A stretch of DNA of 64,000 bases, taken from the NCBI RefSeq assembly GCF_007066085.1, contig NZ_CP041405.1, forward strand, positions 1,984,001 through 2,048,000, in the 5' to 3' direction. This stretch comes from Paenibacillus thiaminolyticus (GTDB lineage: Bacteria > Bacillota > Bacilli > Paenibacillales > Paenibacillaceae). Below the pieces are notes generated by a model that did no database searches, was not told the DNA's origin, and saw only the letters and a program-made list of their open reading frames with translations. A program made the translations under genes and the position numbers. How positions within the stretch are numbered: the stretch's first letter is position 1; each line of letters opens with the position of its first letter. Shown here in pieces: positions 44,793-54,333 of the stretch.

Positions 44793-45428
44793 CTACTCGA
44801 TTTTCCCGAAGGGACGGAACAGAGCGGAGATGCCGCTCTCCTTCCACTTGGCGATGCGATAGCCGAGCCATACGGCGGTGCCGTCATAGATGCTCGTTCC
44901 GTCCGTCAACGCCCATTCCGCTTCGGTCCCCCCGGATTCGCCCGCCGTGATGCAGACATAAAAACGGCCGTTATCGACCGTCGGAAATACGATATCGTGC
45001 TTCTCGTACCGCTTCGAGCGCTGCCAGCGCTGCGCTCCCCGCGTGTCCTGCACCTCCTGGCCGGACGCGGTCGGGAAGACCGGCTCCATCGCGCCGGAAT
45101 GCCCGGCTTGAATGCATATATAGACATGGGCGTTATCCGTCTTCGGGATGACATAATCCCCTGTCTTGTAGGAGGTAAGCTCCGTCCATGACGGTGCCGT
45201 GCGGCCTGTCCGCGTGTTCACCCAGCCGGCATAATCCCCGATCGCCGGCTCCGCATTCCAGACGATATGCCGCTGCTGCCACGTTCCCGCGACCGGCGGC
45301 GCCGTTCCGTAGTCCGGCGAGACCTCATCCAGCTTGGCGAAGTTATGGCCGAGCTGCTCGATCGTCTCGTAAATCTCATCCGTATAGTCCGGAAGATGCA
45401 GCGCTAATTTTTCCGTTGTAGTTGCCAT
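44793..45428 (-). CDS. Tail protein with two carbohydrate-binding-type modules
   Basis: About 211 aa (MATTTEKLALHLPDYTDEIY). Two tandem modules of the ChiC/phage spike type: YKTGDYVIPKTDNAHVYICIQAGHSG and YEKHDIVFPTVDNGRFYVCITAGESG, each with YxC and GxSGxxE patterns. They probably bind wall glycans on target cells. ATG at 45428 with GGAGAGAGG eight bases upstream. The frame opens at 45608 but the extension is a shadow of the overlapping gene. Confidence 0.75.
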   Translation of the reverse strand: MATTTEKLALHLPDYTDEIYETIEQLGHNFAKLDEVSPDYGTAPPVAGTWQQRHIVWNAEPAIGDYAGWVNTRTGRTAPSWTELTSYKTGDYVIPKTDNAHVYICIQAGHSGAMEPVFPTASGQEVQDTRGAQRWQRSKRYEKHDIVFPTVDNGRFYVCITAGESGGTEAEWALTDGTSIYDGTAVWLGYRIAKWKESGISALFRPFGKIE

Positions 45429-45451
45429 CGTTTCGTCCTCTCTCCTTTCGT

Positions 45452-46057
45452 TCACCCAATATCGGACCATCTCGTACCCGAGGCGTAATCGCTCCAGCGC
45501 GGCCTCTGCGAATCGAGCAGCAGCTCTCCCTGCGGCCCCAGAATCACCGCTTCCCGGCTTCCCTGGGCGAAGTTCCGCTCCGCAATGTCCGCCACGGTCT
45601 CCTTCCATTCATACCGCGGAGAGTAGTAGACCGGGGAGTAGGAATACGGAGAATCGCATTTAAAGGTCACGTTGATATACCCTTCGGATAATCCGTTATG
45701 GATCAGCATCGGCTCGTCGATAACCAGCGCATAGAAGACCCGCTCCGGATCCGAAGAGAAGACCAGCTCCCGGTAATAGCTCTGCTCGGTCAGCCAACGC
45801 GCCGCTTCGCGAATCCGATCCGAGTTCCATGTTTCTTCGAATGCGCATGAGACCTGGAAGCGCAGCGGTTCTTTGGCGATGTTTTGAAAATAGGGCCGGT
45901 CTCGTCCCGCGATGCTGACCTCGCGAATCGAACGCGGGGCCGCGAAGCTCTCCTCCAGCATGCCGGAGCTGATATTGACGTTCCGGATGCCGAAGTCGAT
46001 GCTGGAGACCCCGGCATAGACGAAATAATCCGCGTCTCTAATCGTCATGTTCACCAT
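45452..46057 (-). CDS. Distal tail protein (Dit, siphovirus tail component)
   Basis: 201 aa. The Dit-type N-terminal domain (SSIDFGIRNVNISSGMLEESFAAPRSIREVSI ... RPYFQNIAKEPLRFQVSCAFEETW) forms the ring that joins the tail tube to the baseplate. Somewhat short, since SPP1 Dit has about 250 residues; the C-terminal galectin-like part may be reduced or supplied by the 213-aa baseplate protein. Located between tape measure and Tal as in all siphoviruses. Confidence 0.85.
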   Translation of the reverse strand: MVNMTIRDADYFVYAGVSSIDFGIRNVNISSGMLEESFAAPRSIREVSIAGRDRPYFQNIAKEPLRFQVSCAFEETWNSDRIREAARWLTEQSYYRELVFSSDPERVFYALVIDEPMLIHNGLSEGYINVTFKCDSPYSYSPVYYSPRYEWKETVADIAERNFAQGSREAVILGPQGELLLDSQRPRWSDYASGTRWSDIG

Positions 46058-46070
46058 TCACCTGCCTTTC

Positions 46071-49000
46071 CTATAATCGATGCCCCCGGGCCCGGAGCGC
46101 CGTATCGAGCGATTTCGCGATATCGTCCCCGTCCTTCTGCGCGAAGTTCCCCGTAATGGCAATGTGGAAGTTCTGGGTCGGCGCTCCCGCCAGGGCAGGC
46201 TGAAGCGCGGGAACGGAAGCGAACGGCCTTTTGATGGAATCGATAATGTTTCTGGTGATATCGACCACCTTCAGCAGATTGAACGAATCGGATTGGTTCA
46301 GGATTAGCTCTTTTTCATGGGCGAGCAGGAATTTGCCCTGCTTCTCCCCCCACGCCGGCATCATGCCGCCGGATTCGGCGGAGAAGATCTTTTTGTTTTT
46401 GAGCTGGTCACCCGCGCCCGGAAGCATGGTTCCCGAAGTCGTTCCCGGCTGTTTGACCGTACCTGAAATCGAGGGGACTAAGCTCTTCCCGTACTGCTCC
46501 AGCTCGTCATAATCCTGCTCGAAGCTATACTTGATGTTGTCGGCAATCGTCTGGCCAAGCCGTTCGCTTGCCTTAGCTAACTCCGCGAAGAACGAGTCGT
46601 ACTTGCCTTTGATTTCGTCCAGCGCCGTGAACACGACGTTCTTGTCATTGCTGAGCAGCTGCTGCTTTATGCCATAGAAGTACTTTTCATCCTCCAAAAT
46701 TCCCTTATAATGCTGCTCGATTTTGCTCTTCTCTATGTCCAGCTTGGCTAACTTATCGTTATGCTGATTATCTTCGAGCTCTTTTTCGTTCTCGATGATC
46801 TTGCGCCGGTCTTCCAACTGATCGGAGAGGGCCTGTTTGCGCAGCTCCCGTTCCCGATCCAGCTTGAACTTGTCGATCTCCTCGTCTTTGGACTCGAGCT
46901 GCTCCTGAAGCTGCTTCTTCTTCGCTTTCGCTTCGAAGGAATCGTCCAATGCCAGAACGTTGAGCCGATCCTGGATATCCTGCCGTTCCTTCATCAGCTT
47001 GCGGAGCTGCGAATCGTAATCCTCTTCCGCATTGGCGCGGTCCAGCCCCTTGAGCTGGGCATTGATATTCTCCTCGGTCTTCTTGAGCTCCGCATCCAGG
47101 TGCTTCATCTTCTCGTCGTGACGCTTGTTCTCCGTCCGAATCTCTTCCTCGATCGCTTGGGTACGCAGTTCTTTTTCTTGCTGCAGCACTTTTTTCAGGT
47201 TGTCAATCACCTTGTTCGCGTTATCGAGCCTTGCTTTTTGTTCCGCTGCCTGATTGTCTGCGATTTGCTTCAGCACGGTGCGCTGGTATTCTTGCAGCGC
47301 TTGCCGCTTCGATTCGGCGCGGCGCTTCTCGGCCAACGAGTCCGCGTTAGCTGCCTTGCGCGTCAATTCCGCTATCTGGGATTCGATAGTCCGGCCCGAC
47401 TCTTCGTAAATGGAGATGATCTGATCATCGATTTCTTTGGCTCTGCGCTGTTTCTCTTCGGTGTCCAGGCTGCCAAGCAGGCTGTTCTCGAATTCGAGTT
47501 CCTCGATTCGCTCCTTGTACCCGGCAATCAAGGCTTCGGCTTGCTGTTGACCGGCATGCTCGGCTTCGGCCACGATCTCCTCTTGCTTGCTCCGATCATT
47601 GTCCCGCAGCCATTCCAGATAGATCGTGGCGGCCCGTTTCTGCTCCGGCGGCGTCTTGCTGTTCCGGATAATCTGCTCCGTATCATCGATCTCTCCGCGG
47701 ATGCGCTTGCCTTCCGTCACCAGCGCGTTCATGTTCTCGGCCGCGTTCTGCGCGGCAAGCCGCTTCTCTTCGGCCGTATTGATATCGCCAAGCAGCGCCA
47801 GTTGATGCCTCAGCTTCTCCCTCTTCTTCTCGCTCGGCTGCTGCAGGCTCTCGAAGCGGCGCTTATAGGCATCGGCCAGTTGGATGACGTTCTGATCGAT
47901 TTTGAGGTCCGTGTCGCCGATAGTGCGGGTCAGCTCCATATATTCTTCGACGAACTTCTCATAGTCCCTAGCCGAATAGCCCGTCTTGCTCCCGCGCTTG
48001 CCTATCGACTCGAGCCGCGTACGGACATCCCCCACGACTTCGCCATTCTTGACCAGCCCGGCAGATCCGAGCAGGGATGCCAGCTCCGAGCGGCGCGATG
48101 ACTGCGACTGCCGCAGCTTCCGCAGCGCCTCCCCCATGTCATTGTAGAGACCGATCCGCTTCTCCAGCAGCTTGTCGTACTGGCGTCCGGACGCCATCGC
48201 CTCTTCCATTTGCTGCTGATTTTTCTCCAGGGACGCATTGACCCGCTGAATCGCTTCCTCGAATGGGTTGAACCGCAAGCTCGGCTGGTAGGAATCCTTC
48301 TTGCCGGAAGAAGAGGAGGACGTTCCTTTGCGGCTGACTCCGTAGTAGGCGTCATCGAGCAGCGCTTCATATTTTTTGTAAAAGTCTTCTGTATCTTTAA
48401 CCTGCTGTGTTGCTTCCTTCAGCTTCTCGTCTTCCCGCTGTTGTACCTTATCGAAGAATCCCTTCGAGCCAGGAACGATACTCGAAACCAAGTTTGTGAA
48501 CTGCTTCGATTTCTCCCGATTCGCTTCGGCTTCTGCGATTCTCTTTTTGGCATCGGCCAGATCCTGAATGCTGCCCATCTCGACGCCGTAGATTCGAATT
48601 CGGGCCATCGATTCGAAATAAGCCGACAGCGTCGAACGTTTTTCGTTCTCCAGATCGTCCTTCGCCTTCTTCAGCTTTTCTTCCCGTAATTCTTGAATGC
48701 CCTCTTTCTCCAGCTTCCAGCCGTCGGCCGTTTTGCTGATATGCTTTTGCAGCTCCGGATAGGTGGCCATCAGATCCAGCATCGCCTCAGTAGACATCGA
48801 TTGGCCCGCCTCCAGATCGGCCAAAATCTGATTGAACGATTTAAGCTCGTCCTGCGTGCTCTTGATCCGGTTGCGAAGCTCGTCGCCCCCTTGCTTGCTC
48901 TTCTGCAAAGAAGAGGCCAGGCCGTCCAGCCCGTCGGCCGCGCCGCCCGCGCCGATCTTCATCTGGTTGAATCGCTTATCCAAATCTTTCAATGAGCTTC

Positions 49001-51509
49001 CGGTGATTTGGATGTTCCCGGGCAGCTTGGCGAATAAGTCGACAACGTCTTCGACCCGCTGAATGTCGCCCTTCTGGAAGGCTTGAAAGATCGCGGCGAA
49101 GTCACTCTCGCTAATCTCCACCTGATTGGCGGCGGCCCAGGAGGCCAGCACATCAGTCAAGAAGCGCGTATGCTCATTCAGTTCCTCTCCTTTGGATTCG
49201 AAGGCGTCGACATAGGATTGGAGCCGTCCTTTGATCGCGTTCTCTGCCGTACTGACCGCTTCCGTAAATTCGGTGTTGGAGGCTTCCCATTTCTCGCGTG
49301 CTTTCTTTACTTCCGTGGCGAGCTCTTCCCCCATCATCCTAATAAATACCGAGTGGGACGAATTATTCGGATCAAAATCGACGGGAAAAAACTTCTTGCT
49401 AAAGTACTCATTCTCATTGCTTATTATCGTTTTGTTCTCTCTGTTTTTCAGGAACTCCTCATACTTTTGCGATCTTTCGTTAAGCTCCTGCTCCGCCTTT
49501 TCCCTTTTCGTTGACGCCTTCTCGATTTTGCGATCGATTTTGGATTTCTGGCTTTCGTATTCCAGCTGCGCCTTCTCCCGCTCGATCCGGACCTCTTCCT
49601 GGAGAAACGCGATCCGCTGCCGAATCAGCTCATTGTTCTGCTCGTACGCGCCGGCACTCCCTTCCAGCGACTTCACGCTGATGCCGAACTGGGACTGCAG
49701 CGTACTCTCGATCTGTGCGAGACGCGTCTTCGTCTCGATCGTTTGTTCCTCGCTTGCGGCCAAGCGCTCATACTCCGCCGCCAGCGTCTTCAGATGACCA
49801 GCCTGCGCGGCGGATGCATTCATGCGCTCGAGGGATTGGCTAACCTCCTCCGCGCCCTCTTCCGCATCGCCGAATAGCCCGATCAATTCGGATACGCCCC
49901 AAGAGATCAGGGCAACTAACGCTCCTATCCCTGTGCTGACCACCAAGCTTTTAATCGCTCTGCCTAACATTTTCGTTGCGGCAGCCAGTCCTCTCAGTCC
50001 GGTAGCTGCCGTAGCCGACGCCGGAGCAATACCGAGAAGACCGGCCGCTGTCTGGGAGATGCTCCCGATGAAGGATGCAATCGCCGTACGGACCACTTTT
50101 ACCGTTGCCGCCATCGTCCCGAGCAGTAGCGGCAGCGTACCGATTCGCTCCGCGAGCCAGACGAACGCCTGCCCCAGCGCTGTTGCGGCGCTGATTAGCG
50201 CGATAAGCGAGTCGCTGATGAAAGCCTCGCCCATCGTGAGCGCCAGCTCCTGCCACGCGGTCCGCATATTCGCGAGCCGGGCCTCCAGCGACTGCATATG
50301 CGTCTCATTATCCCTCATTGCCGCGCCTTCGGAATAGAGCGCTGCGTTCGCTGCATCCAGCGCCACCGGATAATTGGCCATCAAGGCCATGAAGCGGTGC
50401 ATATGCTCCTTGCCGGCGATCGTCTGCGCGATATAGCGCTGCGTCCCTTCTGAGAGCTGATTCCATTTGCCGGCCAACTCCTCCACGATCTTCGAGGCCG
50501 ACTTCATCGCCCCTGACGTATCCTGCAGCGACACCCCTGCCTCCTGCAGTGCGACAGCCGAGGAATCGGCTTTCATAATGCCCTCATATATCGCTTCCAG
50601 GCTGCTGCCGATGACGGCGCCCGATTCCTGCGTAATGCTGCCGATGGCGGCGGCATGGCCGATCAGCTCTTCCATGCTGACGCCATAGGATCGCGCCGCT
50701 GCGCCGGCTTCGGTCAAGGAGAGCGCCAAGTCCCGCGTCGAGACAGCGTAGGCTTGATCGACCGCCTTGAGCGAATCGAGGATCGTCATGCTTCGGCTTG
50801 CCTCGATCTGGAAAGCGGACATGGCGGCGGTCAGCGCGGCGATCGCTTCATCTCCGCTTAAGCCCGAAATATTCCGGGCCAATTGCACCGTCTCCGTCAG
50901 CGCCATGACCTGCTGTTCATTCCAGCCGGAACGGGCCAGTCCGTGCATCGTATTGAGAACATCGTCCAGCGAGCGGCCCAATTCGCCCGCCAGCGTGACG
51001 GAGCGGTCCAGCATGCGGTCGAAGTTGGTATCCGAATCCATTTCCCGCCGGAGAGCGGCCATTTTGGAATCTACCTCGATAACCGTCTGCACCGCCTGCC
51101 GTGCCCCTTCGATCGGGGCATTCACCAGTTGTTTCGCTACATTCTCAAGCACAGATTGTTTCGCTTTTTTGAGATTGTTGGCGAAGCTGTTCTGCCGTGG
51201 CGCAGACGAGTCAGGCTGCGAGCTTGAAGAATCGGCCGCTCCGCCCTTAGCTGCTTTTTGATTGGCCTCCTCGATCTGATCGCCCAGCTTTTTATAGCCG
51301 TCGATCGCATCCTTGACCGCCTCGTTCTGCTTCACGATGGCCGTGCTGCACTCCTTGAGCGATTGGAGAGAAGCTGGGTCGATGCCGGCTCGCAGTTGAA
51401 GCCTTTGGAGCGACGGGCTTTTTTCCAATTCCCGAATCGCTTGATTGATCGCCTTGGTCGAGCTTCTCATATCGAGCGACGCCGACAGCCGCAATGTTAC
51501 ATCATTCAC
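46071..51509 (-). CDS. Phage tail tape measure protein
   Basis: About 1812 aa. N-terminal ~200 residues and PhageMin_Tail region about 180-400 (LAGELGRSLDDVLNTMHGLARSG, ALTAAMSAFQIEASRSMTILD), hydrophobic segments about 425-530 (LIALISAATALGQAFVWLAERIG; LLGTMAATVKVVRTAIASFIG), then extended heptad-rich coiled coils (about 590-1700). The GTG at 51509 is preferred (AAAGGAG upstream); the frame opens at 51611. At roughly 0.15 nm per residue it would set a tail of about 270 nm, long for a tailocin. Frame intact. Confidence 0.9.
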   Translation of the reverse strand: MNDVTLRLSASLDMRSSTKAINQAIRELEKSPSLQRLQLRAGIDPASLQSLKECSTAIVKQNEAVKDAIDGYKKLGDQIEEANQKAAKGGAADSSSSQPDSSAPRQNSFANNLKKAKQSVLENVAKQLVNAPIEGARQAVQTVIEVDSKMAALRREMDSDTNFDRMLDRSVTLAGELGRSLDDVLNTMHGLARSGWNEQQVMALTETVQLARNISGLSGDEAIAALTAAMSAFQIEASRSMTILDSLKAVDQAYAVSTRDLALSLTEAGAAARSYGVSMEELIGHAAAIGSITQESGAVIGSSLEAIYEGIMKADSSAVALQEAGVSLQDTSGAMKSASKIVEELAGKWNQLSEGTQRYIAQTIAGKEHMHRFMALMANYPVALDAANAALYSEGAAMRDNETHMQSLEARLANMRTAWQELALTMGEAFISDSLIALISAATALGQAFVWLAERIGTLPLLLGTMAATVKVVRTAIASFIGSISQTAAGLLGIAPASATAATGLRGLAAATKMLGRAIKSLVVSTGIGALVALISWGVSELIGLFGDAEEGAEEVSQSLERMNASAAQAGHLKTLAAEYERLAASEEQTIETKTRLAQIESTLQSQFGISVKSLEGSAGAYEQNNELIRQRIAFLQEEVRIEREKAQLEYESQKSKIDRKIEKASTKREKAEQELNERSQKYEEFLKNRENKTIISNENEYFSKKFFPVDFDPNNSSHSVFIRMMGEELATEVKKAREKWEASNTEFTEAVSTAENAIKGRLQSYVDAFESKGEELNEHTRFLTDVLASWAAANQVEISESDFAAIFQAFQKGDIQRVEDVVDLFAKLPGNIQITGSSLKDLDKRFNQMKIGAGGAADGLDGLASSLQKSKQGGDELRNRIKSTQDELKSFNQILADLEAGQSMSTEAMLDLMATYPELQKHISKTADGWKLEKEGIQELREEKLKKAKDDLENEKRSTLSAYFESMARIRIYGVEMGSIQDLADAKKRIAEAEANREKSKQFTNLVSSIVPGSKGFFDKVQQREDEKLKEATQQVKDTEDFYKKYEALLDDAYYGVSRKGTSSSSSGKKDSYQPSLRFNPFEEAIQRVNASLEKNQQQMEEAMASGRQYDKLLEKRIGLYNDMGEALRKLRQSQSSRRSELASLLGSAGLVKNGEVVGDVRTRLESIGKRGSKTGYSARDYEKFVEEYMELTRTIGDTDLKIDQNVIQLADAYKRRFESLQQPSEKKREKLRHQLALLGDINTAEEKRLAAQNAAENMNALVTEGKRIRGEIDDTEQIIRNSKTPPEQKRAATIYLEWLRDNDRSKQEEIVAEAEHAGQQQAEALIAGYKERIEELEFENSLLGSLDTEEKQRRAKEIDDQIISIYEESGRTIESQIAELTRKAANADSLAEKRRAESKRQALQEYQRTVLKQIADNQAAEQKARLDNANKVIDNLKKVLQQEKELRTQAIEEEIRTENKRHDEKMKHLDAELKKTEENINAQLKGLDRANAEEDYDSQLRKLMKERQDIQDRLNVLALDDSFEAKAKKKQLQEQLESKDEEIDKFKLDRERELRKQALSDQLEDRRKIIENEKELEDNQHNDKLAKLDIEKSKIEQHYKGILEDEKYFYGIKQQLLSNDKNVVFTALDEIKGKYDSFFAELAKASERLGQTIADNIKYSFEQDYDELEQYGKSLVPSISGTVKQPGTTSGTMLPGAGDQLKNKKIFSAESGGMMPAWGEKQGKFLLAHEKELILNQSDSFNLLKVVDITRNIIDSIKRPFASVPALQPALAGAPTQNFHIAITGNFAQKDGDDIAKSLDTALRARGHRL

Positions 51510-51629
51510 GCTCTTCCCCACTCCTTTCTGTCCATGCCAAAAAAGAGCGGTTCGTCCCGCTCCTTTGGGCACATTTTCTGAAGATTCTCTCTCCGTCTTG
51601 TCCCGCTTCACTCTCGGTTCTCTTCCGCC

Positions 51630-51782
51630 TTATTTCTTCGGCTCGTCTTCCTCAAGGGGCTTCGACAGCACATACCGAATCTCATACATCGCATCCTGCT
51701 CGGCGAACCCCTCCACTGGCGTCCGGTTCAAAAACTGCAGCAAATTTTTCACCATATGATCCGATAGTTCATACTTGGCCAT
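51630..51782 (-). CDS. Small 50-aa tail assembly chaperone extension-like protein
   Basis: 50 aa (MAKYELSDHMVKNLLQFLNR ... LEEDEPKK), too short to be noticed by simple length filters. GGGGGAG is seven bases before the ATG. It overlaps the last 14 bases of the chaperone gene in the +1 frame, at an A-run (GAGAAAAAAGATGG). It occupies the exact position of the T part of G/GT tail chaperones between chaperone and tape measure. It may be translated independently by coupling or as a +1/-2 frameshift extension. Confidence 0.7.
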   Translation of the reverse strand: MAKYELSDHMVKNLLQFLNRTPVEGFAEQDAMYEIRYVLSKPLEEDEPKK

Positions 51783-52566
51783 CTTTTTTCTCCCCCTTTA
51801 TTCCGCGTGCCGATGCCCGGGAGGATGATCGGGTTAACGGGGATGCCGCTTCCGGCGCCACATCTCCCGCACTTGCCGTGGTCTCCTTGCCTGCCTGGTC
51901 TGTGCTGCGTGACTTGCTGAGCTTGCCCGCCTTCGCTTCCGCGCCTGCTCTATAGGCTGCCTTACCTGTCTTATCTGTCTTATCTGTCTTATCTGACTTC
52001 CCTGTCTTACCTCTTTTATCTGTCTTTGCCTTACCTGTCTTATCGGCCTTCCCCGCCGTGCCTGCCTTGCCGACTGCCTTCTTTGCCGTAACTGGCTTGC
52101 CTGCCTCGTCTGCGGCATTCGCTTCCTTCGCCCTGGCCAGCTCCGCTTCCATCGCCCGGTTGAACAACTGCAGCGCGTCATTCAATTCGCCGTACAGCGC
52201 GGCCAGCTCGTTCCGGTCGAAGGCTTCGAGGATGCGCTCTGTGTAGCCGCCGTCATGCAGCACATGCAGCATCTCCATATAATCGTCGAGGGTCGCGGCG
52301 TCCGTTACGAGCGAGGTGAAATGCTTGATCGCGAGCATCGTCTGCAGCCCGAGCAGCATGCCCGCATCTAGCGGCTTATTGTGCTCCAGCGCCTCCGTCA
52401 AGACGCGGATTAGCTCCTTCTTCATTTCGTTTTTCAGGGATGGACGGAACCGCACATCGACATCCAGCTTCCGATTGTCCCCGAATTCAACCCGCTTCTT
52501 CTCCTTGAACCGGTCCTTCATCTCTTTTTTCACTTGCTTGATTGCTAAATTTTTCATCGCGCTCAT
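51769..52566 (-). CDS. Tail assembly chaperone-like protein with low-complexity C-terminus
   Basis: 265 aa. Residues 1-145 are a compact helical domain (MKNLAIKQVKKEMKDRFKEKK, FRPSLKNEMKKELIRVLTEALEH, DDYMEMLHVLHDGGYTERILEAF) typical of G-type tail chaperones. Residues 150-265 are disordered, Lys/Ala/Thr/Gly-rich, with in-frame Asp-Lys-Thr repeats (9-bp units). AGGAG is seven bases before the ATG. Its stop overlaps the 50-aa gene. The tail may vary in length between strains. Confidence 0.75.
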   Translation of the reverse strand: MSAMKNLAIKQVKKEMKDRFKEKKRVEFGDNRKLDVDVRFRPSLKNEMKKELIRVLTEALEHNKPLDAGMLLGLQTMLAIKHFTSLVTDAATLDDYMEMLHVLHDGGYTERILEAFDRNELAALYGELNDALQLFNRAMEAELARAKEANAADEAGKPVTAKKAVGKAGTAGKADKTGKAKTDKRGKTGKSDKTDKTDKTGKAAYRAGAEAKAGKLSKSRSTDQAGKETTASAGDVAPEAASPLTRSSSRASARGIKGEKKDGQV

Positions 52567-52607
52567 ATCGCTTCTCTCCTTATCGCTGGCAGAATAATTG
52601 ATATCAA

Positions 52608-52631
52608 AAACTCTGACTCCGGCCAGAGTTT
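52608..52631 (-). terminator. Hairpin between chaperone and major tail genes
   Basis: AAACTCTG (52608-52615) pairs with CAGAGTTT (52624-52631); on the minus strand the stem is followed by TTGATATC after a short T-run. It may dampen expression downstream of the major tail gene. Confidence 0.55.
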
Positions 52632-52654
52632 CTCAATCCAAGCATTCTCCATGG

Positions 52655-52680
52655 AAAAGGGGGAGTGCCGCCACTCCCCC
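52655..52680 (-). terminator. Strong hairpin directly after the major tail gene
   Basis: GGGGGAGTG (52659-52667) and CACTCCCCC (52672-52680) form a perfect 9-bp stem with a 4-base loop; minus-strand transcript then has TTTT (52655-52658). It lies about 18 bases after the major tail gene stop and could cause partial termination, so the major tail protein is made in excess. Confidence 0.75.
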
Positions 52681-52697
52681 GCAGAATTTACAATCGA

Positions 52698-53468
52698 TTA
52701 TTCCTCGTAAATGATCATATCCGCCAACGTATCCGTTCCATTTACCTTCACCGGGAAGATATCGAAGGTCAGCGTAAGCGAGCTCGGATCGCCTGTCGGG
52801 CTCATCACCAAGGTGAAGTTCGGCTGCAGCTTCGCCTTGTAATACGTCATCTGCATCGGCACCATCTCGCCGGCCGCTTCATCCGCATAGAGCGTGTCGC
52901 CCACAATCTTCACGTATTTCGGGAAGCCCTTGGCCGTGAAGGAGAGCTTGTTCGCGGAAGCCGACTGGAATTGGTAGTAGACTTCGACCTCCTCACCTGC
53001 CGCTACGGTCGCTTTGTCCGACAAGGCGATGTCGCTGCCGGTGACGGTTTTCACTTCTTGCGCCGCCCCTTTGACGCCATTGGTGAAGGCAAATACCGAT
53101 ACGGCCGTGCTGCCGCCCTGCGGAGCTTTGCTCAGCTTTACTTTGTTGCCGCCAGATCCATCCTCCTGAACGGTGAGCACTTCCCGCTTATAAATGGTTT
53201 GCGGACCAGTCACAATCTCTTCACCCGCCAGGAGCGCAAGATGCTCCATCGTGAAGATCTGCGTCTCGATAGTCAGCGTCGCTCCCTTTTCCCCATTCCA
53301 CGCGATACGCTTCGGGTTGCCGTTGCCGCCGCGGGCATAGACCGTCTCCGACGTCCATTCATTAGTGGCCGATGTGGCATAATCCATATACATAATCGGT
53401 TCATTCGTCGCATAGTCGATAACCTGCGTATTCAAAATCGCTCTAGATCCGTAACGTCCTTGTTCCAT
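52698..53468 (-). CDS. Major tail protein
   Basis: 256 aa (MEQGRYGSRAILNTQVIDYA). Tail-tube type sequence: VYARGGNGNPKRIAWNGEKGATLTIETQIFTMEHLALLAG and a C-terminal Ig-like strand run (FTLVMSPTGDPSSLTLTFDIFP). It polymerises into the tail tube around the tape measure. GAGGAGG is nine bases before the ATG. First typical structural gene in the cluster, followed by two hairpins. Type of tube is inferred from order and sequence pattern; no sheath gene is adjacent. Confidence 0.8.
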   Translation of the reverse strand: MEQGRYGSRAILNTQVIDYATNEPIMYMDYATSATNEWTSETVYARGGNGNPKRIAWNGEKGATLTIETQIFTMEHLALLAGEEIVTGPQTIYKREVLTVQEDGSGGNKVKLSKAPQGGSTAVSVFAFTNGVKGAAQEVKTVTGSDIALSDKATVAAGEEVEVYYQFQSASANKLSFTAKGFPKYVKIVGDTLYADEAAGEMVPMQMTYYKAKLQPNFTLVMSPTGDPSSLTLTFDIFPVKVNGTDTLADMIIYEE

Positions 53469-53539
53469 AAATCGTTTCCTCCTCGTAAGTTGAAGCCCCG
53501 TGCTTCTTCATTGCTTCACATCTGCTTTTCCGTTTGGTT

Positions 53540-54253
53540 TTACAATTTGCTTCTTGTCATCCATTCCGGCAGCGATTCATCGCGGCCCAAATATCCATTC
53601 GCCCATACCTTCAGCAAGCGGGTATGGCGCTCGCGCACATTCAAGCGCTCAAAATGCTCATACACCTGATAAATCGTCAATTCACCCACATTAAAAATAT
53701 GGATGCCATTGCCCTCCGCATGGCAGAGGATGGACAAAATATCCTTCAAATGAAGCGTATTGTCGTTATCCCGGGCGCACTTCGCCTTGAAGTGCTGAAG
53801 CTTGCCGTACAGCTCCTTCGCCTTGTCGTTCTTGAAGCGGACCGGCGCCGTCTCCGCAGCCGCAATGCCGTTCACCAGCTTCACGGCGCGAACGACGTCC
53901 CGGTAATTCTGCCGATCGATCACCGCCTCGTCGCTTACGAAGGCTTGAACGTCCTCATCATAGACGAACTCGCTTCTCGTAAAAAAACGCAGCGCATCGC
54001 AAAGACTGCTATAAAGCGCCGGTATCGAGCAGAGAAGCAGGAAATCATCCTCCGCTTCGAGCTGCGCCCAATCGTCATCATCTACCGAGAATAGCCGCCT
54101 TACAACCTCCTCCTTGTCGAAGGTCGCCAGCAAAAGATACAAATTGTACAGCAGCTCGCCTATCTCGCCGATCTGATCGACCGTGGGCGAATAGACGCTA
54201 ACCTTGCCGGCCGCAATCGGCTTCCCGAGAAAACAACGCAGCCGTTCCGTCAT
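53540..54253 (-). CDS. Tail cluster protein of unknown function (237 aa)
   Basis: About 237 aa (MTERLRCFLGKPIAAGKVSVYSPTVDQIGEIG). Mostly helical, soluble, acidic; motifs include LYNLYLLLATFDKEEV, FSVDDDDWAQLEAEDDFLLL and YEHFERLNVRERHTRLL. Lies between the unknown 537-aa gene and the major tail gene. Its position suggests a tail terminator/completion or a scaffold, but I recognise no family. Start at ATG 54253 is uncertain; ATG 54289 is possible. Confidence 0.65.
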   Translation of the reverse strand: MTERLRCFLGKPIAAGKVSVYSPTVDQIGEIGELLYNLYLLLATFDKEEVVRRLFSVDDDDWAQLEAEDDFLLLCSIPALYSSLCDALRFFTRSEFVYDEDVQAFVSDEAVIDRQNYRDVVRAVKLVNGIAAAETAPVRFKNDKAKELYGKLQHFKAKCARDNDNTLHLKDILSILCHAEGNGIHIFNVGELTIYQVYEHFERLNVRERHTRLLKVWANGYLGRDESLPEWMTRSKL

Positions 54254-54333
54254 CGTTCCATATCTGCACTCCTCTCTAGCCCCATGCATCGGGGAATGGT
54301 CGGGGGAGCGGCCGCTCCTGTCCGGTTGCCTTG

